Positions 63,255 to 64,000 of a stretch of DNA of 64,000 bases are shown piece after piece. The position numbers and the translations under genes are program-made. Source of the stretch: Flaviramulus multivorans (GTDB lineage: Bacteria; Bacteroidota; Bacteroidia; Flavobacteriales; Flavobacteriaceae); NCBI RefSeq assembly GCF_021728415.1, contig NZ_JAKKDV010000001.1:1-64000 (forward strand), in the 5' to 3' direction. How positions within the stretch are numbered: the first letter of the stretch is position 1; each line of letters starts with the position of its first letter. The notes beneath the pieces were generated by a model, which saw only the letters and a list, made by a program, of their open reading frames with translations, made no database searches and was not told where the DNA came from.

Positions 63255-64000
63255 GATAATTTGTTAAAATAAAGCCATTTTACGGCTTTAGGAAATTCTT
63301 CACGCCAATGCACTTCGCTATGGTTTCCGAACTCATTTACAGAAAAATGAAAATCTATATTATGACCTTTCACCATTTTGGCTCTGATAATGTTTTCTAA
63401 TTTTTGGGCATTTGGCAAGTGTTCTTTACTTTCTTGACCACCTGCATATAAATAGATTTTAGACTCTTCTAACGGCTTAAACGATTTGGTATGATTAAAA
63501 ATGGTTTTTGAAATCCATAAACTAGGTGAAAAAATCATCATTTTCCCAAAAACTCCCGGATTAGCTAAACCAGCATGTAGACTTATTAGTCCTCCCATAG
63601 AACTTCCGCCAATACCTGTGTGCTCAAAATCTGTTAGCGTACGATAATGGTTATTAATGTAAGGAATTAATTTATCAATCATGAATTGGATATAATAATT
63701 TCCTTTTCCTTTTCCAAAACGCGGGTGGTAATAAGGTAAATATTCAATGATGCGTTCCTGTTCACCATGGTCTATCGCAATAATAATAATGTCGCTTAAC
63801 CCTTCTTCGGCTAATTTTGCCATAGATTTATCAATCGCCCAATCGCCATACTTAGCTAATGGGTTAAAAAGATTTTGCCCATCTTGAAGGTATAATACAG
63901 GGTATTTTTTATCCGTTTTATAATAATCGTGAGGGAGTAATGCTGAAATTTTTCTGGTGGCATTTAAGTTTGATATTTCGTAAGCCTCTTCAATAACTTC
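63251..64000 (-). CDS. Esterase-like alpha/beta hydrolase, 5' end outside window
   Basis: The frame stays open to the window edge, so the gene continues beyond 64000; the ATG at 63823 is internal. The upstream part reads Y-P-V-L-Y-L-Q-D-G-Q-N-L-F-N-P, the family hallmark of PF00756-type esterases. The Ser is in G-G-S-S-M-G-G, and a C-terminal H-S-E-V-H-W carries the candidate catalytic His. At least 249 residues are encoded here. It overlaps the aminopeptidase gene by four bases. It is similar in fold but not in detail to the esterase at 55789, and both frame the ligase cluster. Confidence 0.8.
   Translation of the reverse strand, partial: EVIEEAYEISNLNATRKISALLPHDYYKTDKKYPVLYLQDGQNLFNPLAKYGDWAIDKSMAKLAEEGLSDIIIIAIDHGEQERIIEYLPYYHPRFGKGKGNYYIQFMIDKLIPYINNHYRTLTDFEHTGIGGSSMGGLISLHAGLANPGVFGKMMIFSPSLWISKTIFNHTKSFKPLEESKIYLYAGGQESKEHLPNAQKLENIIRAKMVKGHNIDFHFSVNEFGNHSEVHWREEFPKAVKWLYFNKLS

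Noticed and set aside
55746-64000. Glutathione biosynthesis operon
   Set aside because: A GCS2 protein is present, but there is no glutathione synthetase-like gene that I can name with confidence, and the extra ligases, amidotransferase and peptidase do not fit that pathway.

Overview
The window looks like chromosomal DNA of a marine-type Flavobacteriaceae species (phylum Bacteroidota). The evidence is strong A+T richness, the complete gliding and type IX secretion set gldK-gldL-gldM-gldN in order, family-typical proteins (DUF5689 and LVIVD-repeat lipoproteins, DoxX, DUF983, DUF6090), an initiator tRNA without encoded CCA, and promoters of the Bacteroidota form TTG-N19/21-TAnnTTTG. The exact genus cannot be named from the sequence alone.

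Layout. (1) 1-2.0 kb: an array of gene cassettes separated by about 130-bp palindromic repeats, ending in a broken reverse transcriptase. (2) 2.0-11.4 kb: accessory genes, nearly all on the minus strand (DinB, DoxX, a decarboxylase remnant, an S41 peptidase with a CBM48-like tail, a DUF5689 lipoprotein, a Crp/Fnr regulator, GNAT, PhzF, outer-membrane barrels). (3) 11.4-18.9 kb: an efflux block of membrane-fusion protein, RND pump, TolC, MFS pump and HMA protein. (4) 18.9-26.3 kb: a copper island with two AraC regulators that carry metal-binding-like N-termini, a CopA-CopB-like multicopper oxidase fusion, DUF3347, HMA and a CopA P-type ATPase. (5) 26.4-31.1 kb: a small hydrolase/acetyltransferase operon, then an integrase module inserted at the 3' end of the initiator tRNA gene. 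(6) 31.1-48.1 kb: core genes, including an ABC-F ATPase, gldKLMN, an arginase-fold pseudoenzyme and topA. (7) 48.2-54.9 kb, plus strand: miaB, a sigma-54 activator, lptE, a TPR-like protein, secG, groES and groEL. (8) 55.7-64.0 kb: two convergent operons with three ATP-grasp ligases, a GCS2-family carboxylate-amine ligase, a class I glutamine amidotransferase, a leucyl aminopeptidase and two esterases.

How the parts work together. The copper island has the parts for copper sensing (AraC-HMA), cytoplasmic buffering (HMA), export (CopA) and periplasmic or outer-membrane oxidation and sequestration (multicopper oxidase plus DUF3347). The efflux block seems to be co-regulated with a distant lipoprotein gene: a 65-bp promoter/operator with fixed internal spacing occurs upstream of the lipoprotein, the RND operon and, in weaker form, the MFS/TolC gap. 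A second shared element with a 14-bp palindrome lies beside the Crp-type regulator and upstream of a barrel gene. Region 8 is the best candidate for an uncharacterised system: it reads as a pathway that builds, amidates and trims or releases a small peptide-like metabolite, or that modifies a peptide.

No gene-free stretch exceeds 300 bases once the remnants are counted. The longest gaps (6554-6819, 10319-10596 and 28181-28410) hold the operators, a terminator with tandem repeats, and nothing recognisable, respectively. All family calls come from reading translated sequence; no database search was possible.
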